Assembly (NCBI GenBank): GCA_937888485.1
Contig: CALAQQ010000197.1
Coordinates: forward strand, 1 to 17,845
Source of the DNA: an uncultured Clostridia bacterium
GTDB lineage: Bacteria; Bacillota; Clostridia; Oscillospirales; Acutalibacteraceae
Direction of reading: 5' to 3'
DNA: 17,845 nt
The notes under the pieces were generated by a model. That model was not told the origin of the DNA. It did not search any database and saw only the letters and a list, made by a program, of their open reading frames with translations. Position numbers and translations under genes: made by a program. The stretch's first letter is position 1; each line of letters starts with the position of its first letter. Shown here in pieces: positions 1-7,290 of this stretch.

Positions 1-912
1 CCGCTCCACCTTACCGGTAAAGAACAGGTACTGCAGGTGGGAGATGGCCTCGCCGGTGGCAAACCATTTCTGAGGTGCCGGGAACTCATCCCAGTTTCTG
101 CAGTCGATTTCCCACGTCATGTCCCGGGCGGTCTCATAGGCGTTCTTCCACTGGTCTCCCAGAATGGTGACCACCTCTGCCAGACGGACCTCATGGTGAT
201 GATAGAGCTCTGCGATGCGCTGATGCATATCATCCACGGGGATGCCGTGGGTGGTCAGCAACTCATCCACTTCCAGTACATCCACCTTGGCAAGGCTGTC
301 CATGTAGGCCTGCAGGGGATTTTCCAGACTCAGCTCAATGGTGATATTGGGCGTAATGAGGCCCAGAATGTGGTCGCCGCAGAGCAGGCGCTTGTTGACC
401 TCATCATAGAGACACATATGGCCGGGGGTATGACCCGGGGTCTCGATGACACGGAACTGATAACCGCCGTACTCCAGCACATCGCCGTCAGCCACATAGG
501 TAAACTTCACGGGATGGGGATGGCACCAGGTTCTGCCGGGGTGGATATCCGTATTTCTGCCGAAATCCGCCTTGGGGAAACCGTATTTGATGAAGAGGTC
601 ATCCAGCATTCTCCAATAGAGATTGCCCGCCTCAAAATTCATCAGTTCACCATCCGTCTCGCCGGCATAGATCGTCCAGCCCAGGTCACCGTACTTGGAG
701 ATCAGGCCGCAGTGGTCGGAGTGCAGGTGGGTGATAAAGAGATCCGCCTGCTCAACCCCCAGTTCTCTCAGCGCGTCAGCCATGGCCTCCTCGCATTCGG
801 GGCGGTTGAACCCGGTGTCCACCACCAGTGTTTTCTCGCCGGTAATGATATAAACATTGATATACCGCAGAGGATTTTCGGGCAGGGGAATCTCTTTTTT
901 ATAAATATTGTC
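1..912 (-). CDS. MBL-fold metallo-hydrolase, N-terminus missing and C-terminus off the window
   Basis: Read on the minus strand from about 912 down to 1, this frame encodes a metallo-beta-lactamase-fold hydrolase of the broad glyoxalase II-like group (COG0491 type). It starts abruptly with DNIYKKEIPLPENPLRYINV and runs through VVDTGFN. The HxHxDH metal motif THLHSDHCG lies near 705-735. The further ligand motifs follow: PGHTPGH near 405-440, CGDH (aspartate ligand), and a late TTHG histidine. The metal site therefore looks complete. The substrate cannot be told. In-frame TAA at 925-927 lies just upstream with no start codon between, so the N-terminal residues are lost at the junction. The C-terminus continues past base 1 (last residues TGKVER). 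The gene is GC-rich with GC-ending codons, unlike everything to its right. The long plus-strand open frame over the same bases is an antisense shadow. Confidence 0.85.
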
Positions 913-918
913 TGGTCT
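894..918. other. Composition and gene junction: MBL fragment to pentapeptide fragment
   Basis: Base composition switches here from GC-rich (left) to strongly AT-rich (right), and two unrelated minus-strand genes meet in different frames. Over roughly 897-912 both readings look plausible (DNIYKK for the MBL gene, DQTIFIKK for the pentapeptide gene). This would fit a join across a short shared sequence. Inferred to be an assembly chimera or an illegitimate recombination point. Confidence 0.6.
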
Positions 919-1379
919 AATACTTTAACACCAATCTTTTCAAGCTCAGCTTGTAAGAAATCAATTTCTTTTTGACTATCATTTTGATATATATATATGT
1001 TACATAATGGAAAAGCTTTACCTATAAATTCATAGTATTTTTCAAATGATGGTACAAGTTCAAAATAATTATTGATAGATATTTTTTTATCTTTGTTAGA
1101 TGCAGAGTAAATGTAAGTGTTTATGGCATTTTTTAGTTGTTCCATTAAACCCATTGAGGTAAGAATAGAATGGAAGGGAAGAATACAATTTGTAAATGTT
1201 GTATTATCAAATTCAGAATATTCTAAGTTTAAAGTAGACATTTCAACATTTATAAATGAACAATCTATAAAACGAGTGTTCTCCATCGAGCAAGTTCTTA
1301 TGGTACAGTCTTCAAAGGTTGTATTATAAAAAACAACATCAGTAAAACCACATGCTTGAATATGAAGATTCTTGAAAAA
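897..1379 (-). pseudogene. Pentapeptide-repeat protein fragment, cut at both ends
   Basis: The minus-strand frame between 768 and 1430 contains an obvious pentapeptide-repeat stretch. Five-residue units with a central L, F, I or M run from FFKNL through HIQAC, GFTDV, VFYNT, TFEDC and onward for about thirteen units. After that comes a non-repeat, partly helical C-terminal part (for example FLQAELEKIGVKVLDQ). Pentapeptide repeats fold as a right-handed quadrilateral beta helix and serve varied roles, so no function is proposed. The stretch is strongly AT-rich. Upstream of about 1380 the frame only reads antisense through metH, and below about 897 it reads out of frame through the MBL gene to a stop at 768. 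Neither end is a native terminus. It is a fragment of a gene from a different sequence context. Confidence 0.7.
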
Positions 1380-1382
1380 ATC
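1355..1382. other. Composition and gene junction: pentapeptide fragment to metH start
   Basis: The AT-rich fragment ends where metH begins. No Shine-Dalgarno sequence or promoter precedes the metH start. Over about 1362-1380 both the minus-strand repeat unit FFKNL and the plus-strand metH N-terminus (MKILEKIK) read sensibly, which again would fit a join over a short shared sequence. metH has therefore probably lost its native upstream region in this assembly. Confidence 0.6.
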
Positions 1383-3707
1383 AAAAACGGAATAACCTAT
1401 TGCGACGGCGGTGCAGGCACACTTCTGCAATCATGGGGTCTTTCGGCAGGCGAATATCCGGAAAGCTGGAATATCACAAAGCCCGAAAAGATTATTGAGA
1501 TGCACCGTCTTTATCTTGAAGCAGGTGCAGATATCATAACATCCTGCACTTTCGGTGCAAACCGTTTCAAATTTGAAAATCTTGAAGAAATAATAACCGC
1601 GGCAATTAATAATGCAAAAAGAGCCTGTGAGGGTTACGATGCATATGTTGCTCTTGATATAGGACCTCTCGGGAAAATGCTTGAGCCTCTCGGCGATTTG
1701 CCGTTTGAAAAAGCTGTCGAAGTTTTTTCCGAAAGCATAAAAATCGGTGCGGATGCAGGCGCAGACCTCGTTCTCATTGAAACGATGAACGACAGCCTTG
1801 AAGCAAAAGCCGCTGTTCTCGCAGCAAAAGAAAGCTGTGATTTACCTGTTTTCGTAACCTGTGTTTACGACGAAACAAAAAAACTCATGACAGGTGCAAA
1901 TCCTGCCGCAATGATTGCAATGCTTGAAAGTCTCGGTGCGAATGCAATAGGCATGAACTGCTCACTCGGACCGAAGCAGATGCTTGACATTGTTCCCGAA
2001 TTTGCAAAATATGCAAGCGTTCCCATTATAGTTAACCCCAACGCAGGTCTTCCCAGAAGCGAAAACGGAAAGACTGTTTTTGATATTGATTCAGACGAAT
2101 TTTCGGACATCATGTGCAAAATTGTTAAATCGGGCGCAACAATAATCGGCGGATGCTGCGGCACAACACCCGAGCACATCAGAAAAACGGTTGAGAAAAC
2201 AAAAAATATGCCTTTTGCTCTCCCCGAAAAGAAAAACCTTACGGTTGTTTCTTCGTACACCCATACGGTTGAAATCGGTAACAAACCCGTTATAATCGGT
2301 GAACGCATCAATCCCACAGGCAAAAAGCGTTTCAAAGAAGCTCTCCGTGAAAATGATATAAACTATATTCTCAATGAAGGTCTTGCACAGAACAAAAAAG
2401 GCGTTTCTATCCTCGATGTCAATGTCGGTCTGCCCGAAATTGACGAGGCCGAAATGATGGTAAACGTTATCCGTGCACTTCAGAGCGTTATTGACCTTCC
2501 GTTGCAGATTGACACGGTTGACCCTGTTGCCATGGAAAAAGCGCTCAGAATTTACAACGGCAAGGCTCTCATAAATTCTGTCAGCGGTAAGGAAGAAAGC
2601 ATGAAAGCGGTCTTCCCCCTTGTCAAGAAATACGGAGGCGCTGTTATTGCGGTTACACTTGATGAAAACGGCATTCCCGAAACCGCAGAGGGCAGAGTTG
2701 AAATTGCGAAAAAAATAATTGCCCGTGCCTCGGAATACGGCATAGGCAAAAACGATATTATCGTTGACCCTCTCGCCATGGCTGTTTCAAGCGATTCAAA
2801 AAGTGCAAGCACCACTCTCGAAGCAGTTAAAACACTTCACGACATGGGCATAAAAACAAGCCTCGGCGTTTCAAATATTTCATTCGGTCTTCCTTCAAGA
2901 GCAGATGTCAACGCTGTTTTCTACACAATGGCAATGCAGAACGGTCTTGACTGCGCAATCATCAATCCGTTTTCGGTTGAAATGATGAAAGCATGGTACT
3001 GCTTCAATGCGCTGACGGACAAAGACGAAAACTGCACGGATTATATTGAATTCGCACAGTCGCTTGAACCATCGGAGAAAAAAGCCGAAGTCAAATCCTC
3101 AACAGGTCTTGACGGCTGTATCATAAGCGGTCTGAAAGAACAGGCAGGAGAAATCGCTTCGGAACTGATAAAAACAACATCCCCCATGGAAATCATTGAT
3201 TCAATGATTATTCCCGCACTCAACACAGTCGGCAAGGGATTCGAAGAAAAGAAGGTTTATCTTCCCCAGCTTCTTATGAGTGCTCAGGCGGCAAAGGAGG
3301 CTTTCGACGCAATCAAATCCGCAATTCCCGCAGGCGAAAACAAGAAGGGCAAAATTGTTATCGCAACCGTAAAGGGCGATATCCACGATATCGGCAAAAA
3401 CATCGTTAAAGTTCTTCTCGAAAACTACGGCTATCAGGTTATCGACCTCGGAAAAGATGTTACGCCTGAAAAGATAGCTGAAGCGGTTAAATCAAGCGGT
3501 GCAAGGCTGGTCGGTTTAAGCGCACTTATGACAACAACCGTGCCTGCCATGGAAGAAACAATAAATCTTCTGCGTGAAGAAGCACCCTATTGCAAAGTTA
3601 TGGTCGGCGGTGCGGTTATGACGGAGGAATATGCCAATATGATTGGCGCAGACAGCTACGGCACGGATGCCATGTCAGCAGTAAGATATGCTGAAAAGAT
3701 TCTATAA
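1362..3707 (+). CDS. metH: Cobalamin-dependent methionine synthase, short form without reactivation domain
   Basis: This enzyme moves a methyl group from 5-methyltetrahydrofolate through cobalamin to homocysteine, giving methionine, in the cytoplasm. Three modules are visible in 781 residues. The homocysteine methyltransferase domain (about 1-285) has zinc cysteines C200 in GMNCSLGP and C265/C266 in GGCCGTTPEH. The pterin-binding domain (about 310-560) begins IIGERINPTG. The cobalamin cap and binding domains (about 590-781) carry DIHDIGKN, with H675 as the likely lower axial ligand. The AdoMet-binding reactivation domain of the roughly 1230-residue E. coli enzyme is absent. Such short forms are common in Firmicutes, where reactivation may be supplied by a separate protein. 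ATG at 1362 is preferred to the in-frame TTG at 1356 because homologues begin close to ILEKI. No ribosome binding site precedes either, owing to the junction just upstream. Confidence 0.93.
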   Translation: MKILEKIKNGITYCDGGAGTLLQSWGLSAGEYPESWNITKPEKIIEMHRLYLEAGADIITSCTFGANRFKFENLEEIITAAINNAKRACEGYDAYVALDIGPLGKMLEPLGDLPFEKAVEVFSESIKIGADAGADLVLIETMNDSLEAKAAVLAAKESCDLPVFVTCVYDETKKLMTGANPAAMIAMLESLGANAIGMNCSLGPKQMLDIVPEFAKYASVPIIVNPNAGLPRSENGKTVFDIDSDEFSDIMCKIVKSGATIIGGCCGTTPEHIRKTVEKTKNMPFALPEKKNLTVVSSYTHTVEIGNKPVIIGERINPTGKKRFKEALRENDINYILNEGLAQNKKGVSILDVNVGLPEIDEAEMMVNVIRALQSVIDLPLQIDTVDPVAMEKALRIYNGKALINSVSGKEESMKAVFPLVKKYGGAVIAVTLDENGIPETAEGRVEIAKKIIARASEYGIGKNDIIVDPLAMAVSSDSKSASTTLEAVKTLHDMGIKTSLGVSNISFGLPSRADVNAVFYTMAMQNGLDCAIINPFSVEMMKAWYCFNALTDKDENCTDYIEFAQSLEPSEKKAEVKSSTGLDGCIISGLKEQAGEIASELIKTTSPMEIIDSMIIPALNTVGKGFEEKKVYLPQLLMSAQAAKEAFDAIKSAIPAGENKKGKIVIATVKGDIHDIGKNIVKVLLENYGYQVIDLGKDVTPEKIAEAVKSSGARLVGLSALMTTTVPAMEETINLLREEAPYCKVMVGGAVMTEEYANMIGADSYGTDAMSAVRYAEKIL

Positions 3708-3713
3708 AAATCG

Positions 3714-3750
3714 AGAGGTTGTTTCAAAACGAAACAACCTCTTTGTTTTT
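3714..3750. terminator. Intrinsic terminator between convergent metH and the epimerase gene, probably bidirectional
   Basis: A 12-bp perfect stem (3714-3725 with 3731-3742) around the loop AAAAC lies 6 bases after the metH stop and is followed by TTTGTTTTTATTTT on the plus strand. On the minus strand a five-T run follows the stem after a three-base gap, so the same hairpin can end transcription of the convergent epimerase gene. Confidence 0.88.
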
Positions 3751-4594
3751 ATTTTATAATTTCAGCAGTCCATGAAAACTCAAACGTCCCGCCTTCTTCA
3801 AGACGCTCGATTCCCCTCTTTTCGGAGATATCCTTCTTCACCTCTCTGCCGTCATTAACGCCGTACCAGGGTTCGATGCAGACATAGGGTGCGCCCGGTT
3901 TCGCCCAGATTCCGAGGAATGGACATTTACCGAAGGTGAATTCGATTTCATTTTCACCCTTTATACGAAGCTTTTCCGATTTGATATCGGAAAGAATAAG
4001 TGCGTCGGGTTCGAAAATTTCTTTAGTGATAACAAAGCTCTTTTCGTTTTCCATGAACGGAAATTTTTCGGGAATGATAAGATTTTCTTTGTCTATTCTC
4101 TCAGTCGCAAGAGTTTCGGTCTGTTCAAATTCAATGATATCTCCGACCTTGCAGTTAAAAGCGGGATGTGCACCGACCGAGAAATACATCTCTCCATTTG
4201 TTTTGTTAACAACCGTCATTGTATTGACAAGAGTCTTTCCTTTAAGCTCAAAAGAAACAAGATATTCGAACTTGAACGGATATGCTTTAAGAGTGTTTTC
4301 ATCGCTTTCAAGACTGAAAACCGCCTTTGCGCCTTCGCATTCTTTAACATTGAAAAGAAGCTTTCTCGCAAGACCGTGCTTAGGCATTGTATACTCAACG
4401 CCGTTATAAAAATATTTATCATTGATAAGCTGACCGATAACGGGGAACAAAACAGGTGCCTGACCGTACCATATGTCGGGATTGCCCTGCCAGATATATT
4501 CCGTGCCGTTTTCCTTTGATTTGAGTGAATGAAGCTGAGCACCCATATCGTCGATTTCGCAGGTTAAAAATTCATTTTCAATTTTGTAGAACAT
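3749..4594 (-). CDS. Aldose 1-epimerase family protein (LacX/YphB-like galactose mutarotase fold)
   Basis: Likely a sugar epimerase or mutarotase of the galactose-mutarotase-like superfamily, interconverting anomers of an unknown, possibly phosphorylated, hexose in the cytoplasm. In 281 residues the N-terminal part reads FLTCEIDDMGAQLHSL. The conserved substrate-site landmarks are H73 in PKHGLAR, H143 in VGAHPAFNC and E241 in YVCIEPWYGVND, matching the catalytic His and Glu pattern of the family. Length suits the LacX-like branch, shorter than GalM at about 340. There is no signal peptide. The ATG is well supported by AAGGAG (4602-4607) seven bases upstream. It converges on metH and shares its terminator. 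It is not next to other sugar genes, so the substrate cannot be inferred from context. Confidence 0.85.
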   Translation of the reverse strand: MFYKIENEFLTCEIDDMGAQLHSLKSKENGTEYIWQGNPDIWYGQAPVLFPVIGQLINDKYFYNGVEYTMPKHGLARKLLFNVKECEGAKAVFSLESDENTLKAYPFKFEYLVSFELKGKTLVNTMTVVNKTNGEMYFSVGAHPAFNCKVGDIIEFEQTETLATERIDKENLIIPEKFPFMENEKSFVITKEIFEPDALILSDIKSEKLRIKGENEIEFTFGKCPFLGIWAKPGAPYVCIEPWYGVNDGREVKKDISEKRGIERLEEGGTFEFSWTAEIIK

Positions 4595-4624
4595 ATTTAT
4601 TCTCCTTCTTGACTTTGTATCTAT

Positions 4625-4653
4625 AATTTATCATATCAAAGCATATATTGCAA
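4625..4653 (-). promoter_or_regulatory. Possible promoter for the epimerase gene
   Basis: On the minus strand TTGCAA (4648-4653) and TAAATT (4625-4630) are separated by 17 bases in the 65-bp gap after the AlkD-like gene. The -10 element matches only four of six consensus positions, so co-transcription with the upstream gene remains possible. Confidence 0.35.
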
Positions 4654-4659
4654 CAAAAT

Positions 4660-5343
4660 TCATCGTTTCAGCGTTTTCAGATACGCTTTTTGTCCGGCAT
4701 TGATACGGCAGCTTTCAACTGCTTTACGTATTGTTTTGTTATGGGTATCTGAATCGAGTCTATTTTGCTCAATGAACGGCAGAATTTCTTCATATCGTTC
4801 TGAAAGCGCAGTTGCAAAATACCACGCCTGCATCATTTTGATATAGTATTCATCGGAGCGGATTGCAGAAACCAATTCGGGAAATCTGAAGCTGAAATTA
4901 TCATCAAGATAATAACACATGAGCATTTCAATTCCAAAACGCACGGCATATGTATGCTCAGATTTGAGCCAATTTTTGATTTCCGGAAGCAATTCAGGCA
5001 AATGCTTTTTAAAAATCTTCGGGCGCATCATATCGCAGGTTGCCCAGTTATCGACGAAAGGCAGAAATCTGTTTATTTCGGCAACGCATTTTTCATAATC
5101 GGATATTGTTTCAATGAGAAATGCATGTAGATTATTCTCCTCATAATAATCATGGGGAAGCGTTTTTATGAATTCATCGGCAAGTACGGTTTTGGAAATT
5201 TCTTTTGCAAACCGCCTTAATTCGGGAGTACGGACACCGATGATTTTCGATTTATCAACCGTCGGCATGAGCCTTGAATGAAAGTCACGGTATTTCAGAT
5301 CCTGCATTCCAAAAAGCCTTTTCAGAATATAATTATCAGCCAT
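4660..5343 (-). CDS. AlkD-like DNA alkylation repair protein (HEAT-like DNA glycosylase)
   Basis: Predicted cytoplasmic DNA glycosylase of the DNA alkylation repair family (PF08713), all-alpha HEAT-like repeats that in the B. cereus enzyme AlkD excise cationic alkylated purines. In the 227-residue protein the motif DNWATCD gives W100 and D104, and YAVRFGIEM gives R135. These have the pattern and spacing of W109, D113 and R148 in AlkD. An upstream in-frame start would add 15 residues (beginning MHLYLRD), but this is rejected. The ATG at 5343 has AGGTGA (5348-5353) in place, and a near-consensus promoter lies in the bases that the longer version would translate. The gene is probably transcribed alone from that promoter. 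Exact lesion specificity cannot be read from sequence. Confidence 0.85.
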   Translation of the reverse strand: MADNYILKRLFGMQDLKYRDFHSRLMPTVDKSKIIGVRTPELRRFAKEISKTVLADEFIKTLPHDYYEENNLHAFLIETISDYEKCVAEINRFLPFVDNWATCDMMRPKIFKKHLPELLPEIKNWLKSEHTYAVRFGIEMLMCYYLDDNFSFRFPELVSAIRSDEYYIKMMQAWYFATALSERYEEILPFIEQNRLDSDTHNKTIRKAVESCRINAGQKAYLKTLKR

Positions 5344-5359
5344 AAAATCACCTGAAATT

Positions 5360-5388
5360 ATTATAATATCACGCAAATACAAATGCAA
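5360..5388 (-). promoter_or_regulatory. Sigma-A-type promoter for the AlkD-like gene
   Basis: On the minus strand TTGCAT (5383-5388) and a perfect TATAAT (5360-5365) are spaced by exactly 17 bases, 17 bp before the ATG. The short leader contains AGGTGA. The -35 box abuts the T tract of the neighbouring terminator. Confidence 0.75.
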
Positions 5389-5415
5389 TAAAAAAGTGCC
5401 GACATAACGGCACTT
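5388..5415 (-). terminator. Intrinsic terminator of the HAD hydrolase gene
   Basis: The minus-strand stem AAGTGCCG/CGGCACTT (5408-5415 with 5394-5401) has a six-base loop and is followed by six T. The stem includes two bases of the TAA stop codon (5414-5416), so the gene ends inside its own terminator. Confidence 0.85.
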
Positions 5416-6061
5416 ACATCATAATTTTGATTATGTCTTCAGAAGAATCTGCAATATAATCCGAACCGTTGTCAAGTAAAACGGATTTGTCACGGAATCC
5501 CCATGTTACACCGATGCACGGAATTCCTGCATTTTTTGCGGTTATGCAGTCAACCTCGGAATCGCCGACATATACGGCTTTTTCTTTTGAAATTCCGAGC
5601 TTTTCAAGAACGTGATAAATTCCGTCGGGCTGAGGTTTCTGCGCAACCCCGTCAATCTGACCGAGAGTTATATCTATCAGATCGCCGAAGAAAATCCGTA
5701 CTATCTCCTCTGCCGCTTCGTGCATTTTGTTGGTTACAACTGCCGTTTTTATTCCTTGTTTTTTCAAGTTTTCAAGCATCGGGATTATACCCTCATAGGG
5801 TTTGGTTTCATCAAGTGAATGTTTTTTATAATATTCCTTGAAAACCGAAAGGCAGTTTTCAGCCGTTTCCTCATCGGTATTATCGGGAACACTCGAATAA
5901 ATCAGTCTTCTGACACCGTTACCGACAAAGCTTCTCACTTCGTCAAGCGTCCTTTCGGGAAAACCGAATTCACGCAATGCGAAATTAACGCTGTTTTTTA
6001 AATCACAGAGAGTGTCGGTCAAAGTGCCGTCAAGGTCAAATATTACTGCATCGTATTTCAT
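5414..6061 (-). CDS. HAD-superfamily hydrolase, phosphoglycolate phosphatase-like
   Basis: Predicted Mg-dependent phosphatase of the haloacid dehalogenase superfamily, subfamily with an alpha-helical cap (Gph/PgmB-like). The catalytic motif FDLDGTL places the nucleophile at D9 and the acid/base at D11. Motif II is the VVTNK stretch near residue 105, and motif III/IV is YVGDSEVDCITAKNAG near residue 155-175. The length of 215 residues fits Gph-like enzymes. ATG at 6061 is chosen because the protein then begins MKYDAVIF and GAGG lies seven bases before it. A longer in-frame start at 6103 would translate the hairpin between this gene and dnaJ. True substrate is uncertain: Gph, PpaX and sugar-phosphatase homologues look alike. 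It lies 42 bp after dnaJ and could receive read-through from the heat-shock operon. Confidence 0.85.
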   Translation of the reverse strand: MKYDAVIFDLDGTLTDTLCDLKNSVNFALREFGFPERTLDEVRSFVGNGVRRLIYSSVPDNTDEETAENCLSVFKEYYKKHSLDETKPYEGIIPMLENLKKQGIKTAVVTNKMHEAAEEIVRIFFGDLIDITLGQIDGVAQKPQPDGIYHVLEKLGISKEKAVYVGDSEVDCITAKNAGIPCIGVTWGFRDKSVLLDNGSDYIADSSEDIIKIMM

Positions 6062-6070
6062 AACAACCTC

Positions 6071-6100
6071 AAAAACGCCGTGCCAACCGACACGGCGTTT
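6071..6100 (-). terminator. Weak terminator or attenuator between dnaJ and the HAD gene
   Basis: A 10-bp perfect stem (6073-6082 with 6091-6100, core AAACGCCGTG) with an eight-base loop begins four bases after the dnaJ stop. On the minus strand it is followed by only five T before GAGG, the ribosome binding site of the next gene. It probably ends most heat-shock transcripts but may leak into the HAD gene, for which no separate promoter is visible. Confidence 0.7.
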
Positions 6101-6103
6101 CAA

Positions 6104-7276
6104 TTATTTTTTATTCTTAAATTTGTCAAAGAAGCCTTCTTTTCCGCTTCCGATGGGTGCGCCTCTCTGAACGCCGAGTTCCTTCTCAAACTCCATAAGA
6201 ATTTCTTTCTGTCTGTGGCTCAGAGACTTCGGAACGTCAACGATTATGCGGACAAGCTGGTCGCCTTTTCCTCTGCCGTTGAGAATCTGAATGCCCTTAC
6301 CCTTAAGGCTGAACACCGTTCCCGACTGTGTTCCTGCAGGAATATCAAATCTGACGTCGCCGTCAAGAGTGGGAATACGGATATTATCGCCGAGAGCCGC
6401 CTGGGTATAACTGATTCTCTGCTCAAGCCAGACGTTATAGCCGTCACGTTCGAAGTGCGAATGGGGTCTGACGAAAACGGCAACTTCAAGGTCGCCCTTG
6501 GGTCCCCCGTTAACGCCTGCATTGCCTGCACCGCTGACGGTGAAAATCTGTCTGTCGTCAATACCTGCGGGTATGTTGACCTCAACCGAGGTTTTGGTTG
6601 AAACTCTGCCCGTTCCTCTGCACTTTACGCAAGGGTCATCGATAACTCTGCCCTTACCCGAGCATTTCGGACATGATTTCTGAGTTGAAACAACGCCGAA
6701 AGCCGTTCTCTGCTGAACGTTGACAAAGCCTCTGCCTCCGCAATCGGGACAGGTTTTGGGCGATGAGCCTGCCTTTGCGCCCGAGCCGTGGCATTCAGAA
6801 CAGGTATCAACACGGTTGATATCAATCGACCTCTTACATCCCTTCGCCGCTTCTTCAAACGAGATTGTGACTCTCGCCTGAACATCCTCGCCTCTGCGCG
6901 GAGCATTGGGATTCGACTGTCTTCCGCCGCCGAATCCTCCGCCGAAAAACGAACCGAAGATATCGCCGAGGTCAAAATCCATACCGTCGCCGCCGAATCC
7001 TCCGAAGCCTCCGCCGAAGGGGTTTCCGCCGCCCGCACCGTAATTGGGGTCTACGCCTGCATGACCGAACTGGTCATAACGGGCTTTTTTCTGGCTGTCG
7101 GAAAGCACCTCATAAGCTTCGTTGGCTTCTTTGAATTTGGCTTCTGCCTCTGCATCACCCGGATGAAGGTCCGGGTGAAATTCTTTGGCTTTTTTTCTGT
7201 ATGCTTTTTTTATTTCGTCATCGCTTGCACCTTTCGATACACCGAGGACTTCATAATAATCTCGTTTATCTGCCAA
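6104..7276 (-). CDS. dnaJ: Chaperone protein DnaJ (Hsp40, type I)
   Basis: Co-chaperone that delivers unfolded clients to DnaK and stimulates its ATPase. All type I parts are present in 390 residues. The J domain (about 5-70) has HPD at 34-36. A Gly/Phe-rich linker runs about 80-125. Four zinc-binding CxxCxGxG repeats follow: CSECHGSG from 159, CPDCGGRG from 176, CPKCSGKG from 202 and CVKCRGTG from 216. The C-terminal substrate-binding domains end FKNKK. The start is TTG at 7274-7276, supported by AAAGGAG overlapping the dnaK stop and by the conserved beginning MADKRDYYEVLG. It is the last gene of the hrcA-grpE-dnaK-dnaJ operon, 14 bp after dnaK. Confidence 0.97.
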   Translation of the reverse strand: MADKRDYYEVLGVSKGASDDEIKKAYRKKAKEFHPDLHPGDAEAEAKFKEANEAYEVLSDSQKKARYDQFGHAGVDPNYGAGGGNPFGGGFGGFGGDGMDFDLGDIFGSFFGGGFGGGRQSNPNAPRRGEDVQARVTISFEEAAKGCKRSIDINRVDTCSECHGSGAKAGSSPKTCPDCGGRGFVNVQQRTAFGVVSTQKSCPKCSGKGRVIDDPCVKCRGTGRVSTKTSVEVNIPAGIDDRQIFTVSGAGNAGVNGGPKGDLEVAVFVRPHSHFERDGYNVWLEQRISYTQAALGDNIRIPTLDGDVRFDIPAGTQSGTVFSLKGKGIQILNGRGKGDQLVRIIVDVPKSLSHRQKEILMEFEKELGVQRGAPIGSGKEGFFDKFKNKK

Positions 7277-7290
7277 GGGGATTAACTCCT

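Noticed and set aside
37..975. Long plus-strand open frame (312 codons) over the left end
   Set aside because: It is antisense to the MBL gene, whose minus-strand translation shows all metal-binding motifs; the plus frame has no recognisable domain and ends in the AT-rich junction.
1117..1329. Plus-strand 70-codon frame in the AT-rich island
   Set aside because: Antisense of the pentapeptide repeats; no ribosome binding site or domain.
768..1430. Whole 220-codon minus-strand frame as a single intact pentapeptide protein
   Set aside because: Its first 16 or so residues are antisense of metH and its last 40 or so are an out-of-frame reading of the MBL gene; only the middle is pentapeptide sequence.
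6062..6103. N-terminal extension of the HAD hydrolase beginning MKRRVGWHG
   Set aside because: The extension is translated from the dnaJ terminator hairpin; ATG 6061 with GAGG upstream yields the conserved start before FDLDGT.
6244..7285. Several 100-170 codon frames on both strands across dnaJ
   Set aside because: Shadows of dnaJ caused by its Gly-rich, codon-biased sequence; none has a ribosome binding site or a sensible domain, whereas the dnaJ frame is complete.
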